Shown here one piece after another: positions 5,624-13,680 of a DNA stretch of 33,250 nucleotides (the stretch's first letter is position 1; each line of letters opens with the position of its first letter). Made by a program: the position numbers and the translations under genes. This DNA comes from UMGS1519 sp963621885 (GTDB taxonomy: Bacteria; Actinomycetota; Coriobacteriia; Coriobacteriales; Eggerthellaceae): contig CAVFFT010000056.1 of NCBI GenBank assembly GCA_963621885.1, forward strand, positions 1 through 33,250, read 5' to 3'. The notes beneath the pieces were generated by a model, which did not search any database, had not been told where the DNA came from, and saw only the letters and a program-made list of their open reading frames with translations.

Positions 5624-7579
5624 ATGGAGAACAACGATACTGCCGCCGTTCTTCCCGCATGGATACCTGAGCTCGACCTGTATCTGTTCGATAAGGGCGA
5701 GGCCCAGCAGGCGTATCGCGTCTTTGGCTGTCACCCCGCAGACCCTCTTCCCGACGGCACGAGCGTGCATCATTTTGTCGTGTGGGCGCCTCATGCGCGC
5801 GCTGTTCATGTTGTGGGTGACTTCAACAATTGGAACGGCGCGGCAAATGCCCTTCAGCTGGTTCATGAGGGCGTTTGGGCAGGTGAAGTGCATGGTCTTG
5901 CCGATGGCGACAACTACAAATACGCCATTGAAGGCCCTGATGGCACGGTGAATCTGAAGGCCGACCCTTTCGCGTTCCACGCGGAAAACGGGCTCCATAC
6001 CGCATCGAAGGTGTGGGATTTGGCGGGCTACACCTGGCATGACGAGGCCTGGATGCAGACGCGTGCAACTGCCGATCCGCTCCATTCTCCGCTCTCGATT
6101 TACGAGTTGCATTTGGGCTCCTGGCGTCTCGCGGAAGGCGAGGTCTACCCGAACTATCGCCGGATCGGGCGGGAGCTTGCCGCCTATTGCACGCAGATGG
6201 GCTACACGCATGTCGAGCTGATGCCCGTGACCGAATATCCGCTGCCGGCATCCTGGGGCTATCAGGTGACCGGCTATTTCGCGCCGACGTCCCGTTATGG
6301 CACGCCGCAGGATTTCATGGCGCTGGTGGATACGCTGCACGAGGCGGGAATCGGGGTGATTCTCGATTGGGTGCCCGCGCATTTCCCCCGCGACTCTTTC
6401 GCTCTCGCGCGCTTCGACGGCACGCCGCAATTCGAATACGCCGACCCGCGTAAAGGCGAGCATGGCGAATGGGGAACCCTCGTGTTCGACTATGCGAAAC
6501 CGCAGGTCGTAAGCTTCCTCGTGTCTTCCGCGAATCACTTTCTCGATGTCTACCACGTTGACGGCATTCGCGTGGATGCCGTGAGTTCCATGCTCTATCT
6601 CGACTATGGGCGCGACGAATGGGTGCCCAACGAGCAGGGCGGCAACATCAATCTGGAGGCGGTCGAGTTTCTGCGCACGCTGAATTCGGCGCTGCTTTCG
6701 AGCCATCCGGGTGCGATCACCATCGCGGAGGAATCGACCGCTTTCCCCATGGTGACGACGCCGCCCTACGATGGCGGCCTGGGCTTCAGTTTCAAATGGG
6801 ACATGGGCTTCATGCACGACATGATTGACTATTGCGAGATGGACCCGCTTTTCCGCAGCGGCAACCATGAGAAGCTCACCTTTGGGATGATGTACGCTTT
6901 CTCCGAAAACTTCGTGCTCGCCTTCAGCCATGACGAGGTGGTGCATGGCAAGAAGTCGATGGTGAATAAGATGCACGGCGACTACGAGCAGAAGTTCGCG
7001 ACGCTGCGCGCATTGATGGGCTGGCAATTTGGGCGCTCGGGAAAGAAGCTCACTTTTATGGGTTCGGAGTTTGGCCAGTTCATCGAATGGGATTTCCAGA
7101 AGCAGCTCGATTGGCTGCTGCTCGATTACCCGCAACATGCGGCGATGCAGCGCTACTCCGCCGCGCTGAACCATTTCTATCGGGAGCATGCGGCGCTCTG
7201 GCGCATCGACGATGGCTGGGACGGCTTCATGTGGGCGAATGTGGACGACTGCGACGAAAGCGCCATCGCCTGCCTGCGCCGTGCCCACAATGGCTCGGAC
7301 GACATTCTGGTGTGCTGCAATTTCACGCCGAACGAGCTGCGTGGATTCACGGTTGGCCTGCCGTGCGAAGGAACCCTGAAAGAGCTTCTGAACAGCGACG
7401 ATGTTGCTTATGGCGGCTCGGGTGCGGAAAATCCGCATGCCGTGTGGACGCATCATGTTCCCTTCGGGGGCCAGCCGCATAGCGCTCAGGTGCTGCTGCC
7501 GCCGCTTTCCGCGGTTTTCTTCCGCTTCCGCCCAAACAAGAAGGCGGCGCAGGGGGACGGTGAAAAGTCACGGGGGTAA
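5624..7579 (+). CDS. glgB: 1,4-alpha-glucan branching enzyme
   Basis: GH13 enzyme that creates alpha-1,6 branches in glycogen. The start at 5624 is preferred because GGAAGGGG ends eight bases before it; in-frame ATG 5606 and GTG 5600 overlap that site. The 651 residues hold an N-terminal CBM48-like region (VVWAPHARAVHVVGDFNNWNG), the barrel with SIYELHLGSW and WGYQVTGYFAPTSRYG, the nucleophile Asp318 in GIRVDAV, the acid/base Glu369 in IAEES, Asp437 in SHDEVVHGK, and a C-terminal beta domain. It lacks the extra N-terminal module of the ~730-residue enterobacterial enzyme. First gene of glgBCDA, with 112 bases before glgC. Confidence 0.96.
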   Translation: MENNDTAAVLPAWIPELDLYLFDKGEAQQAYRVFGCHPADPLPDGTSVHHFVVWAPHARAVHVVGDFNNWNGAANALQLVHEGVWAGEVHGLADGDNYKYAIEGPDGTVNLKADPFAFHAENGLHTASKVWDLAGYTWHDEAWMQTRATADPLHSPLSIYELHLGSWRLAEGEVYPNYRRIGRELAAYCTQMGYTHVELMPVTEYPLPASWGYQVTGYFAPTSRYGTPQDFMALVDTLHEAGIGVILDWVPAHFPRDSFALARFDGTPQFEYADPRKGEHGEWGTLVFDYAKPQVVSFLVSSANHFLDVYHVDGIRVDAVSSMLYLDYGRDEWVPNEQGGNINLEAVEFLRTLNSALLSSHPGAITIAEESTAFPMVTTPPYDGGLGFSFKWDMGFMHDMIDYCEMDPLFRSGNHEKLTFGMMYAFSENFVLAFSHDEVVHGKKSMVNKMHGDYEQKFATLRALMGWQFGRSGKKLTFMGSEFGQFIEWDFQKQLDWLLLDYPQHAAMQRYSAALNHFYREHAALWRIDDGWDGFMWANVDDCDESAIACLRRAHNGSDDILVCCNFTPNELRGFTVGLPCEGTLKELLNSDDVAYGGSGAENPHAVWTHHVPFGGQPHSAQVLLPPLSAVFFRFRPNKKAAQGDGEKSRG

Positions 7580-7691
7580 AGTCTTTGCGCTTTGCGTACG
7601 TAGGCAACACGTGGCGCGTATAAGATGGATGAGATGACGAGTGAATGATGAATGGAAAAGCGCATAAGAGGGATGCGTGAAGGAGGAGCCG

Positions 7692-8888
7692 ATGAGTGCA
7701 AGCAAGGAATGCGTGGCAATGATTCTCGCCGGGGGACAAGGGAGTCGCCTGGGCGTTCTGACCCGACGGCGTGCGAAACCGGCTGTGCCGTTTGGCGGCA
7801 AGTACCGCATCATCGATTTCCCGCTTTCGAACTGCACAAACTCCGGCATTGACGTCGTGGGCGTGCTGACGCAGTATGAGCCTTTCATTCTGAACAGCTA
7901 TATCGGCAACGGCGCGCCGTGGGATTTGGACACCAATACCGGTGGCGCCTACGTGCTTTCCCCTTACACCCACATGGGCGACGAGGGAAACTGGTACCTG
8001 GGAACGGCTGATGCCATCTACCAGAACATCCGCTTCATCGACCGCTTCAACCCGCGCTATGTGGTCGTGCTTTCCGGCGATCACATTTACAAGATGGACT
8101 ATTCCGCGATGCTCGACTTTCATAAGCGAAGCGAGGCGGATGCGACCATCGCGGTGATGCCGGTTCCCATGGAGGAGGCGCACCGTTTCGGCATTCTCGC
8201 AACCGACGAGAACGACCAGGTGACGGACTTCGTGGAAAAGCCCGCGAACCCGCCGAGCAATCTCGCGTCCATGGGCATCTACGTGTTCAGCTGGGATGTC
8301 ATTCGTCGCTACTTGATTGCCGATGCGGAGGATCCCGCAAGCAATCGCGACTTTGGCAAGGACGTCATTCCCGCCATGCTGGGAGCGGGCGCGCGTCTGT
8401 TCGCTTACCGCTTCGAAGGCTACTGGCGCGATGTGGGCACGATTGACAGCCTTTGGGAAGCGAACATGGACATGCTCGACGCGTCGTCGGGGCTCGACAT
8501 GTACGACGATTCCTGGCGCATCTACTCGCGCAACCCGAACCTGCCCGCCGCGCGTATTGCGGATGGGGCGCTGCTTGACAACTGCATGGTCGCCGAGGGC
8601 TGCGAGGTCGCGGGCGCGGTGCACCACAGCATCCTTTTCCAGGGCGTGACGATCGACGAGGGCGCCCGGGTCACCGACAGCGTCGTGATGCGGGGAGCGC
8701 ATATCGAGGCGGGCGCAATTGTCGAACGCGCAGTCGTCGCCGAGGGCGTGACCGTGGGCGTCAAGGCGCATGTGGGTGGCATGGACGCGCCGCTGTGCGT
8801 TTTGGGAGCAGGATGCAGAATTCCCGCTGGTGAAACCGTTGAACCCGGTGAGTCGGTCGAACCGGATCCCGCCGCAGGCGCGGAATAG
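7692..8888 (+). CDS. glgC: Glucose-1-phosphate adenylyltransferase
   Basis: Makes ADP-glucose from glucose-1-phosphate and ATP, the committed step of glycogen synthesis. The start at 7692 follows AAGGAGGA. The 398 residues have the nucleotide-binding loop LAGGQGSRLGVLT with RRAKPAVPFGGKYRIIDF, the block WYLGTADAIYQN, SGDHIYKMDY with the catalytic Asp, FVEKP, and GYWRDVGTIDSLWEANM, followed by a left-handed beta-helix C-terminus rich in hexapeptide-like repeats. An intact catalytic subunit, in contrast to GlgD next to it. The C-terminal tail (EPGESVEPDPAAGAE) is acidic and low-complexity. The gap to glgD is ten bases, so the two are coupled. Confidence 0.96.
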   Translation: MSASKECVAMILAGGQGSRLGVLTRRRAKPAVPFGGKYRIIDFPLSNCTNSGIDVVGVLTQYEPFILNSYIGNGAPWDLDTNTGGAYVLSPYTHMGDEGNWYLGTADAIYQNIRFIDRFNPRYVVVLSGDHIYKMDYSAMLDFHKRSEADATIAVMPVPMEEAHRFGILATDENDQVTDFVEKPANPPSNLASMGIYVFSWDVIRRYLIADAEDPASNRDFGKDVIPAMLGAGARLFAYRFEGYWRDVGTIDSLWEANMDMLDASSGLDMYDDSWRIYSRNPNLPAARIADGALLDNCMVAEGCEVAGAVHHSILFQGVTIDEGARVTDSVVMRGAHIEAGAIVERAVVAEGVTVGVKAHVGGMDAPLCVLGAGCRIPAGETVEPGESVEPDPAAGAE

Positions 8889-8898
8889 GAGGATGGCA

Positions 8899-10035
8899 AT
8901 GAACGATACCTTTGCAATTATCTACGCCGCGCACGGCAATCCCCGCCTGGGCACTTTGATCGAGCAGCGTTCGGTGGCCGCGCTGCAGCTTGCCGGCCGC
9001 TATCGCACAATCGACGTCACGCTTACCAATATCGCCCGAAGCGGCATTCGCACGGTAGGACTTATCACGCAGCGCAACTATCAGTCGCTCATCGACCATG
9101 TGGGTTCCGGTCGTCCTTGGGATCTTTCCGGGAAGTCCGGCGGCATCACGCTGCTTCCGCCTTACAACCTCGATGGCAGCACCGGGCGCTACCATGGCAT
9201 CAGCGACGCGCTCTTCGCAAAGCGGGATTATCTGGAAGACCGCCGCGAGAAGTATTGCCTGCTCCTGCGCTCGAACATAGTGTATCGCGAGGACTACACG
9301 CGCTTGCTTGACCGGCATCTGGAATCGCAGGCCGATATCACGCTGCTGTATGCGCGCGGCCCGAAGCCGACCGACGAGAGCAGCAATCCCGTGTATTTGC
9401 AGGTGGAAGACGGATGGGTGCGCAAACTTGGGCATGAGCGCGTGGGAATGGCGGACAACGCCGACGTGTGCTATGCCTTGGGCGCCGTGCTGATGAGCAA
9501 GGACTTGCTCGTGCGTCTGGTCGAGGATTCCTGCGCCGCCGGCCACTATCATTTTGTGACTGACATTCTTGAACCGGCGCTGAGCGATCTGCGCATTGCC
9601 GCGGTCGAGCACACGGGCTACGTGGCGCGCATCAGCTCGGTGAAGTCGTACTTCGACATGAACCGCGACATGCTGTCCCCCGAAGTGCGCGCGAGCCTGT
9701 TCATCGAGGGCGACCCGGTGTACACGCGCGTCATGGACGCGCCGCCCGTGCGTTTCAACGCGGGATGCGAAGTGTCCAATAGCGTTTTCGGCAATGGCTG
9801 CAGCGTGCAGGGCCGCGTCGTGGGCTGCGTGGTTTCCCGTGGCGTCCAGGTGGAACGGGGCGCTGACGTGCAGGATTGCGTGGTCATGCAGGATTCGGTC
9901 ATTGGGGCGGGCGCGCATCTGCGCAACGTCATCGTTGACAAGGACGTTGTCATCGACGCGGGCGTTCGCATCATCGGCATGCCCGATGCTCCGGTGGTCA
10001 TTCGCAAGGGCGCGCATATCGACTGCGACTTGTAG
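8899..10035 (+). CDS. glgD: GlgD-type regulatory subunit of ADP-glucose pyrophosphorylase
   Basis: Paralogue of GlgC that in Bacillus-type systems forms a heterotetramer with GlgC and modulates it. The start at 8899 is chosen for its six-base spacing from TAGGAGG; another ATG at 8893 lies too close. The 378 residues align with GlgC throughout, but the nucleotide-binding loop is degraded: the GGQGSRL of GlgC is replaced by AAHGNPRLGTL, and the SGDHIY block by RSNIVY. The beta-helix C-terminus is kept (GAHLRNVIVDKDVVIDAGV). The loss of catalytic motifs supports a non-catalytic or regulatory role. GlgD is best known from Firmicutes, so its presence here is of note. Immediately downstream of glgC. 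Confidence 0.92.
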   Translation: MNDTFAIIYAAHGNPRLGTLIEQRSVAALQLAGRYRTIDVTLTNIARSGIRTVGLITQRNYQSLIDHVGSGRPWDLSGKSGGITLLPPYNLDGSTGRYHGISDALFAKRDYLEDRREKYCLLLRSNIVYREDYTRLLDRHLESQADITLLYARGPKPTDESSNPVYLQVEDGWVRKLGHERVGMADNADVCYALGAVLMSKDLLVRLVEDSCAAGHYHFVTDILEPALSDLRIAAVEHTGYVARISSVKSYFDMNRDMLSPEVRASLFIEGDPVYTRVMDAPPVRFNAGCEVSNSVFGNGCSVQGRVVGCVVSRGVQVERGADVQDCVVMQDSVIGAGAHLRNVIVDKDVVIDAGVRIIGMPDAPVVIRKGAHIDCDL

Positions 10036-10142
10036 GGCCGCGGCAATTGGGTCACTTGGAGGATTGCGGGAATCAGGTCTTCAAACGGGTTTCAATCGGG
10101 TCTTGGCGTTCGCGGGATCTGGGCATTCGCGGGAGGTTGACG
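10036..10142. repeat. Degenerate repeats between glgD and glgA
   Basis: This gap is built of imperfect short units around (C)AATCGGGTC, AACGGGTTTC and TTCGCGGGA(T). It resembles the repeats at 1797-1853 in flavour. The ribosome binding site GGGAGG of glgA (10131-10136) lies at its right edge. No terminator is seen, so glgA is probably read from the same transcript. Confidence 0.4.
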
Positions 10143-11915
10143 ATGGCAAAAGGCAGAACGGGAAAGCGCATGAGCGCGAAGATGAACGAAAGCGCGAAGG
10201 GCGCTGCAGACGCAAAGGGTGCCGCAGACGCAAAGGCGGCGGCTGCCGAGGTTGCGCCGGCTGAGGATGCTGCGAAGGAAGCTGCGGCGGTGATGCCGGC
10301 TGAGGACGTGGCCGTTGCTAGTAAGGCTGGCGCGGCGACAGTGGACACGCCCGCTACGGATACCGCACCCGCAGAAGTGACGCCCGCCGCGGATGCCGCG
10401 CCCGCAGAAGCGACGCCTGCTACGGATGCCGCGCCCGCCGAGCCTGAATGCTTCGCGAGCAGCGAATACGCCGATGTTCCGCCTATTCTTATTGCGTCGG
10501 CGGAATGCACGCCTTTCGTGAAGGTGGGCGGCCTGGCTGATGTCGTGGGCGCGCTTCCGAAATACCTGAAGAAGCTGGGCGTTGACGCCCGCGTGATCAT
10601 GCCGCTTCATCGGCAGATCAAGGACCGCTATTTCGCGGAAATGACGCATCTGTGCGATTTCCAGGCGAGTCTCGGCTGGCGTTCCCAATATGTGGGTGTC
10701 GAGCGCTTCGAATATGAGGGGCTCGTCTACTACTTCATCGACAACGAGTTCTACTTCGGTGGCCCGGTGTATTGCGGTGGCGAATTCGAAGGCGAGCAGT
10801 ACGCCTTCTTCACCCGCGCGGTGATGGATGCGTTGCCGCTGCTCGATTTCGAGCCGCAGATTCTCCACTGCAACGACTGGCATACGGCGATGATGCCGCT
10901 GCTGGCGAAGACGCAATATCAGGGTGGCGTGCAGAGCCGCCTGAAGACGGTGCTCACCATTCACAACTTGAAGTTCCAAGGCCAGTTCAGCCACGATTTC
11001 GACCGCGACCTGCTACGGGTGGACGATTCGCTTGCGACGCCGCAGTTCATCGAGCATTACGGCTGCGACAACATGCTGAAGGCGGGCATCGTTTTCGCCG
11101 ATAAGGTGACCACCGTGAGCCCCACCTACGCGCGTGAGATTTGCGACCCGTATCTGGGCGAGAGTCTCGACGGCGTGCTGCGCAGTCGCGGGGGCGACCT
11201 CGTGGGCGTTCTGAATGGCATCGATGACGAGGAGTGGAATCCCCGCACCGACACGAACATGCCGGTTCATTTCTCGGAAAAGAGCCTGTATCGCAAGGCG
11301 CGGGTGAAAGAGGCGCTTCTGAAAGAGCTGGGACTTGCGCCTGCGCCGGAAGGCGAAGAGGTTCCCCTTATTGGCATGGTCGGGCGCCTGACGCCGCAAA
11401 AGGGCATTGACCTCGTGCAATGCGTGCTCGATGACATCATGGCGGAAAACGTCCGTATGGTGATTCTGGGTTCTGGTGACCCCGCCTACGAGAATTTCCT
11501 CCGCGATGCCGAAGAGCGTTACAAGGGCCGTCTGTGCTCCTACATCGGCTTCAACGGTTCGCTGTCGCATCGCATCTATGGCGGTTCCGACCTCTTCCTT
11601 ATGCCGTCGCTTTTCGAGCCCTGTGGCATTTCGCAGATGATCGCGATGCGCTATGGCACGCTGCCTATCGTGCGTGAGACCGGCGGTTTGAAGGACACGG
11701 TGACGCCCTACAACGAGTACACCGGCGAGGGCAACGGCTTCTCGTTCGCGAACTACAACGCGCACGAGATGCTCGGATGCATCCAGTACGCACTTTCGAC
11801 CTGGTGGAAGAAGGACGCGCGCCAGACGCTGATCAAGAACGCGATGGATACCGATTTCGGCTTCGAGCGCTGTGCCCGTTCGTACGCGGAGCTGTATCGC
11901 GGCCTCGTGGGCTAG
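10143..11915 (+). CDS. glgA: Glycogen synthase with a long Ala/Pro-rich N-terminal extension
   Basis: GT5 enzyme that adds glucose from ADP-glucose to growing glycogen. The start at 10143 follows GGGAGG by six bases and gives 590 residues, about 110 more than usual. Residues 1-110 are low-complexity: basic at the beginning (MAKGRTGKRMSAKMNESAKG), then Ala/Asp/Glu-rich, with a repeated unit of the type TPATDAAPAE. The catalytic domain begins near 115 (ILIASAECTPFVKVGGLADV, with the ADP-glucose-binding Lys127), continues through HCNDWHTA and VLTIHNLKFQG, and ends with the C-terminal Rossmann half (GMVGRLTPQKGIDL, MPSLFEPCGISQMIAMRYG). Last gene of the cluster. An internal start closer to the domain is possible, but no good ribosome binding site was seen there. 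Confidence 0.95.
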   Translation: MAKGRTGKRMSAKMNESAKGAADAKGAADAKAAAAEVAPAEDAAKEAAAVMPAEDVAVASKAGAATVDTPATDTAPAEVTPAADAAPAEATPATDAAPAEPECFASSEYADVPPILIASAECTPFVKVGGLADVVGALPKYLKKLGVDARVIMPLHRQIKDRYFAEMTHLCDFQASLGWRSQYVGVERFEYEGLVYYFIDNEFYFGGPVYCGGEFEGEQYAFFTRAVMDALPLLDFEPQILHCNDWHTAMMPLLAKTQYQGGVQSRLKTVLTIHNLKFQGQFSHDFDRDLLRVDDSLATPQFIEHYGCDNMLKAGIVFADKVTTVSPTYAREICDPYLGESLDGVLRSRGGDLVGVLNGIDDEEWNPRTDTNMPVHFSEKSLYRKARVKEALLKELGLAPAPEGEEVPLIGMVGRLTPQKGIDLVQCVLDDIMAENVRMVILGSGDPAYENFLRDAEERYKGRLCSYIGFNGSLSHRIYGGSDLFLMPSLFEPCGISQMIAMRYGTLPIVRETGGLKDTVTPYNEYTGEGNGFSFANYNAHEMLGCIQYALSTWWKKDARQTLIKNAMDTDFGFERCARSYAELYRGLVG

Positions 11916-11978
11916 CGTTTGCATCCAACAAGCCCGCTTTCGCGTCTTTGTGGCGCGTTCACGCCTTTGTCGGCTGCG

Positions 11979-12009
11979 TGGACAGGTCGCGTGCCGGCGG
12001 CGTTATAAT
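11979..12009 (+). promoter_or_regulatory. Candidate sigma-70 promoter of serA
   Basis: A perfect TATAAT lies at 12004-12009, with TGGACA at 11979-11984 as the nearest -35 (19-base spacing, slightly long). It is 64 bases before the serA start. The preceding stretch (11916-11978) repeats GCGTTCACGCC/GCGTCTTTGTGG-like elements. Confidence 0.5.
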
Positions 12010-12072
12010 GCGGAAGTTCAACGGTTGTGCATGCAAAAGTGCATAGGGAAAGAAGACTGGAGGTTTTGCGTA

Positions 12073-12993
12073 ATGTACAAAGTTCACTGCTTGAACAACA
12101 TTTCGGAGAAGGGTCTTGCTCTTCTTTCAAGTGACTACGAGCTTACCGACAACGTCGACGAGGCTGATGTCATTCTGGTGCGCAGTGCCAACATGAAGGA
12201 AATGGAATTCTCCGCCAACCTGAAGGCGGTCGCTCGCGCCGGCGCTGGCGTGAACAACATTCCGCTCGAGAAGCTTGCGGAAGCGGGTGTGCCGGTGTTC
12301 AACACGCCGGGCGCAAACGCGAACGCCGTGAAGGAGCTCGTGCTCGCGGGTCTGCTGCTCTCCGCGCGTGACATTCTTGGTGGCATCGCCTGGTGCCAGG
12401 AGAACGCCGCCGATGAGAACATCGGCAAGGCTGCCGAGAAGGCCAAGAAGGCCTTTGCGGGTCATGAAATCGATGGTGCGACGCTCGGCATCATCGGTCT
12501 GGGCGCCATTGGCAAGAAGGTCGCTGTGGCGGCTGAGGCGCTTGGCATGAAGGTCGTGGGCTACGATCCCTTCATGAGCGCAGAGGCTGCGGCGCAGATC
12601 ACGCCGAACCTCACCTTCGTCACCGACGTGAACGAGGTTTACGCGGCTTCCGACTACATCACCATCCACGTGCCGGCAGTTGCCGATACGATCGGCATGA
12701 TCAACGCCGATGCCATCGCCAAGATGAAGGACGGCGTGGTCTTCCTGAACTTCGCGCGTGACACGCTCGTTGCCGATGCCGACATGGCGGCTGCGCTCGA
12801 GTCCGGCAAGGTGGCTCGCTACGTTTCTGACTTCGCGAACGCGGCGGTTATGCAGATGAAGAACGCGATTGTGATTCCGCACCTTGGCGCTTCCACCGCT
12901 GAGGCTGAAGAGAACTGCGCGAAGATGGCGGTCGAAGAGGTCATGAAGTATCTCGAGACCGGCGAGAAGCTGCATTGCGTCAACATGAAATAG
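12073..12993 (+). CDS. serA: D-3-phosphoglycerate dehydrogenase-like, short form without ACT domain
   Basis: NAD-dependent D-2-hydroxyacid dehydrogenase; the best match by motif is phosphoglycerate dehydrogenase, the first enzyme of serine synthesis. The start at 12073 follows GGAGG. The 306 residues hold VRSANMKEM and RAGAGVNNIPLEK in the substrate domain, the NAD-binding loop LGIIGLGAIGKKVA, the Arg in NFARDTLV and the catalytic His in PHLGAST. The protein stops at the point where longer SerA proteins continue into an ACT domain, and a good terminator follows at once, so this is a real end. The usual acidic partner residue of the catalytic His is not obvious: the segment reads SDFANAAVMQMKN. 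Substrate could therefore differ. Single-gene unit. Confidence 0.85.
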   Translation: MYKVHCLNNISEKGLALLSSDYELTDNVDEADVILVRSANMKEMEFSANLKAVARAGAGVNNIPLEKLAEAGVPVFNTPGANANAVKELVLAGLLLSARDILGGIAWCQENAADENIGKAAEKAKKAFAGHEIDGATLGIIGLGAIGKKVAVAAEALGMKVVGYDPFMSAEAAAQITPNLTFVTDVNEVYAASDYITIHVPAVADTIGMINADAIAKMKDGVVFLNFARDTLVADADMAAALESGKVARYVSDFANAAVMQMKNAIVIPHLGASTAEAEENCAKMAVEEVMKYLETGEKLHCVNMK

Positions 12994-13015
12994 CGTTTGA
13001 ATAACTTACGCTGGG

Positions 13016-13050
13016 CCCTCGCGAATTATTTCGCGGGGGTCTTTTGCTTT
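13016..13050 (+). terminator. Terminator of serA
   Basis: CCCTCGCGAA (13016-13025) pairs with TTCGCGGGGG (13030-13039, including one wobble pair), followed by tcttttgctttt. Confidence 0.9.
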
Positions 13051-13180
13051 TCGGGCGCTTGCTCGTTTCTTGCGAACCCTGCGCGCTCATGCCGCGCGCA
13101 AAACCTGCGCACGTTGCGCCTCATGCCCGTAAGCCTTACGCGTTACGTATCGAATCTCGTAAAAGTCGCATAAAAACAGG

Positions 13181-13220
13181 AAGGCCGCATCAAAAGATGC
13201 GGCCTTTCTTTTTTCTTTCT
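13181..13220 (+). terminator. Strong orphan terminator hairpin
   Basis: AAGGCCGCATC (13181-13191) pairs perfectly with GATGCGGCCTT (13196-13206) around an AAAA loop, followed by tcttttttc. It lies about 130 bases beyond the serA terminator with no gene between, so it is either a second serA terminator or the 3' end of an unannotated small RNA. Confidence 0.85.
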
Positions 13221-13680
13221 ATTGGGGGACTGAAAGAAAAAATACGGATTGAGGAGAGCCACAGGGGGTAATAAAAGGCTTCCCCAACCCGCATTTGCAA
13301 TTCTACATTTCCGTGATTGTGTCATGCAAACAGATATGGGAATGCACTCCCTTTTCATATTTTGCACAAAAACGGAACGCGTTTTGTTGGTGATTTTGGG
13401 CGAACTCCCGATTCATCTGCCGCAATCGCCGTAAATCCGCCCTTTTTTCGAATGCGATATTTCCTCATCCAATCGGAGTATTCGGGATGAGGGAAACCAA
13501 ATAGTTTTCGACAAATCAACAAATGTTTACAAAGGGACACCATTCCGTTGCCAAACTTTTAGAATCTTCAAAGTGTCGCCATTTGCCTCAGGAATTCGCA
13601 TGTCGGGCACCAAAGGGAAGGGTTGCCGGGCAGCGTGGGAATTGTGTCGTGAGGCATGAAGGCGGCAGGGGAGGATTCAC
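13221..13680. other. AT-rich upstream region of the MMPL gene
   Basis: About 460 bases with clearly lower GC than its surroundings. The most notable structure is a hairpin at 13460-13496, where TTTCCTCATCC pairs with GGATGAGGGAAA (one bulged base) around a 14-base loop. An imperfect palindrome GGGAATGCACTCCC lies at 13338-13351. The short open frames here have no convincing ribosome binding sites or recognisable products. No confident promoter was identified. Confidence 0.45.

Noticed and set aside
5324..7480. Very long minus-strand open frame (continuing the rubrerythrin frame, 951 codons in all) across glgB
   Set aside because: It is antisense to a clear branching enzyme, has no family motifs or low-complexity-free domains beyond the rubrerythrin part, and is typical of shadow frames in GC-rich DNA.
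13051..13180. tRNA gene before the orphan terminator
   Set aside because: No T-arm consensus, anticodon stem or CCA end could be found.
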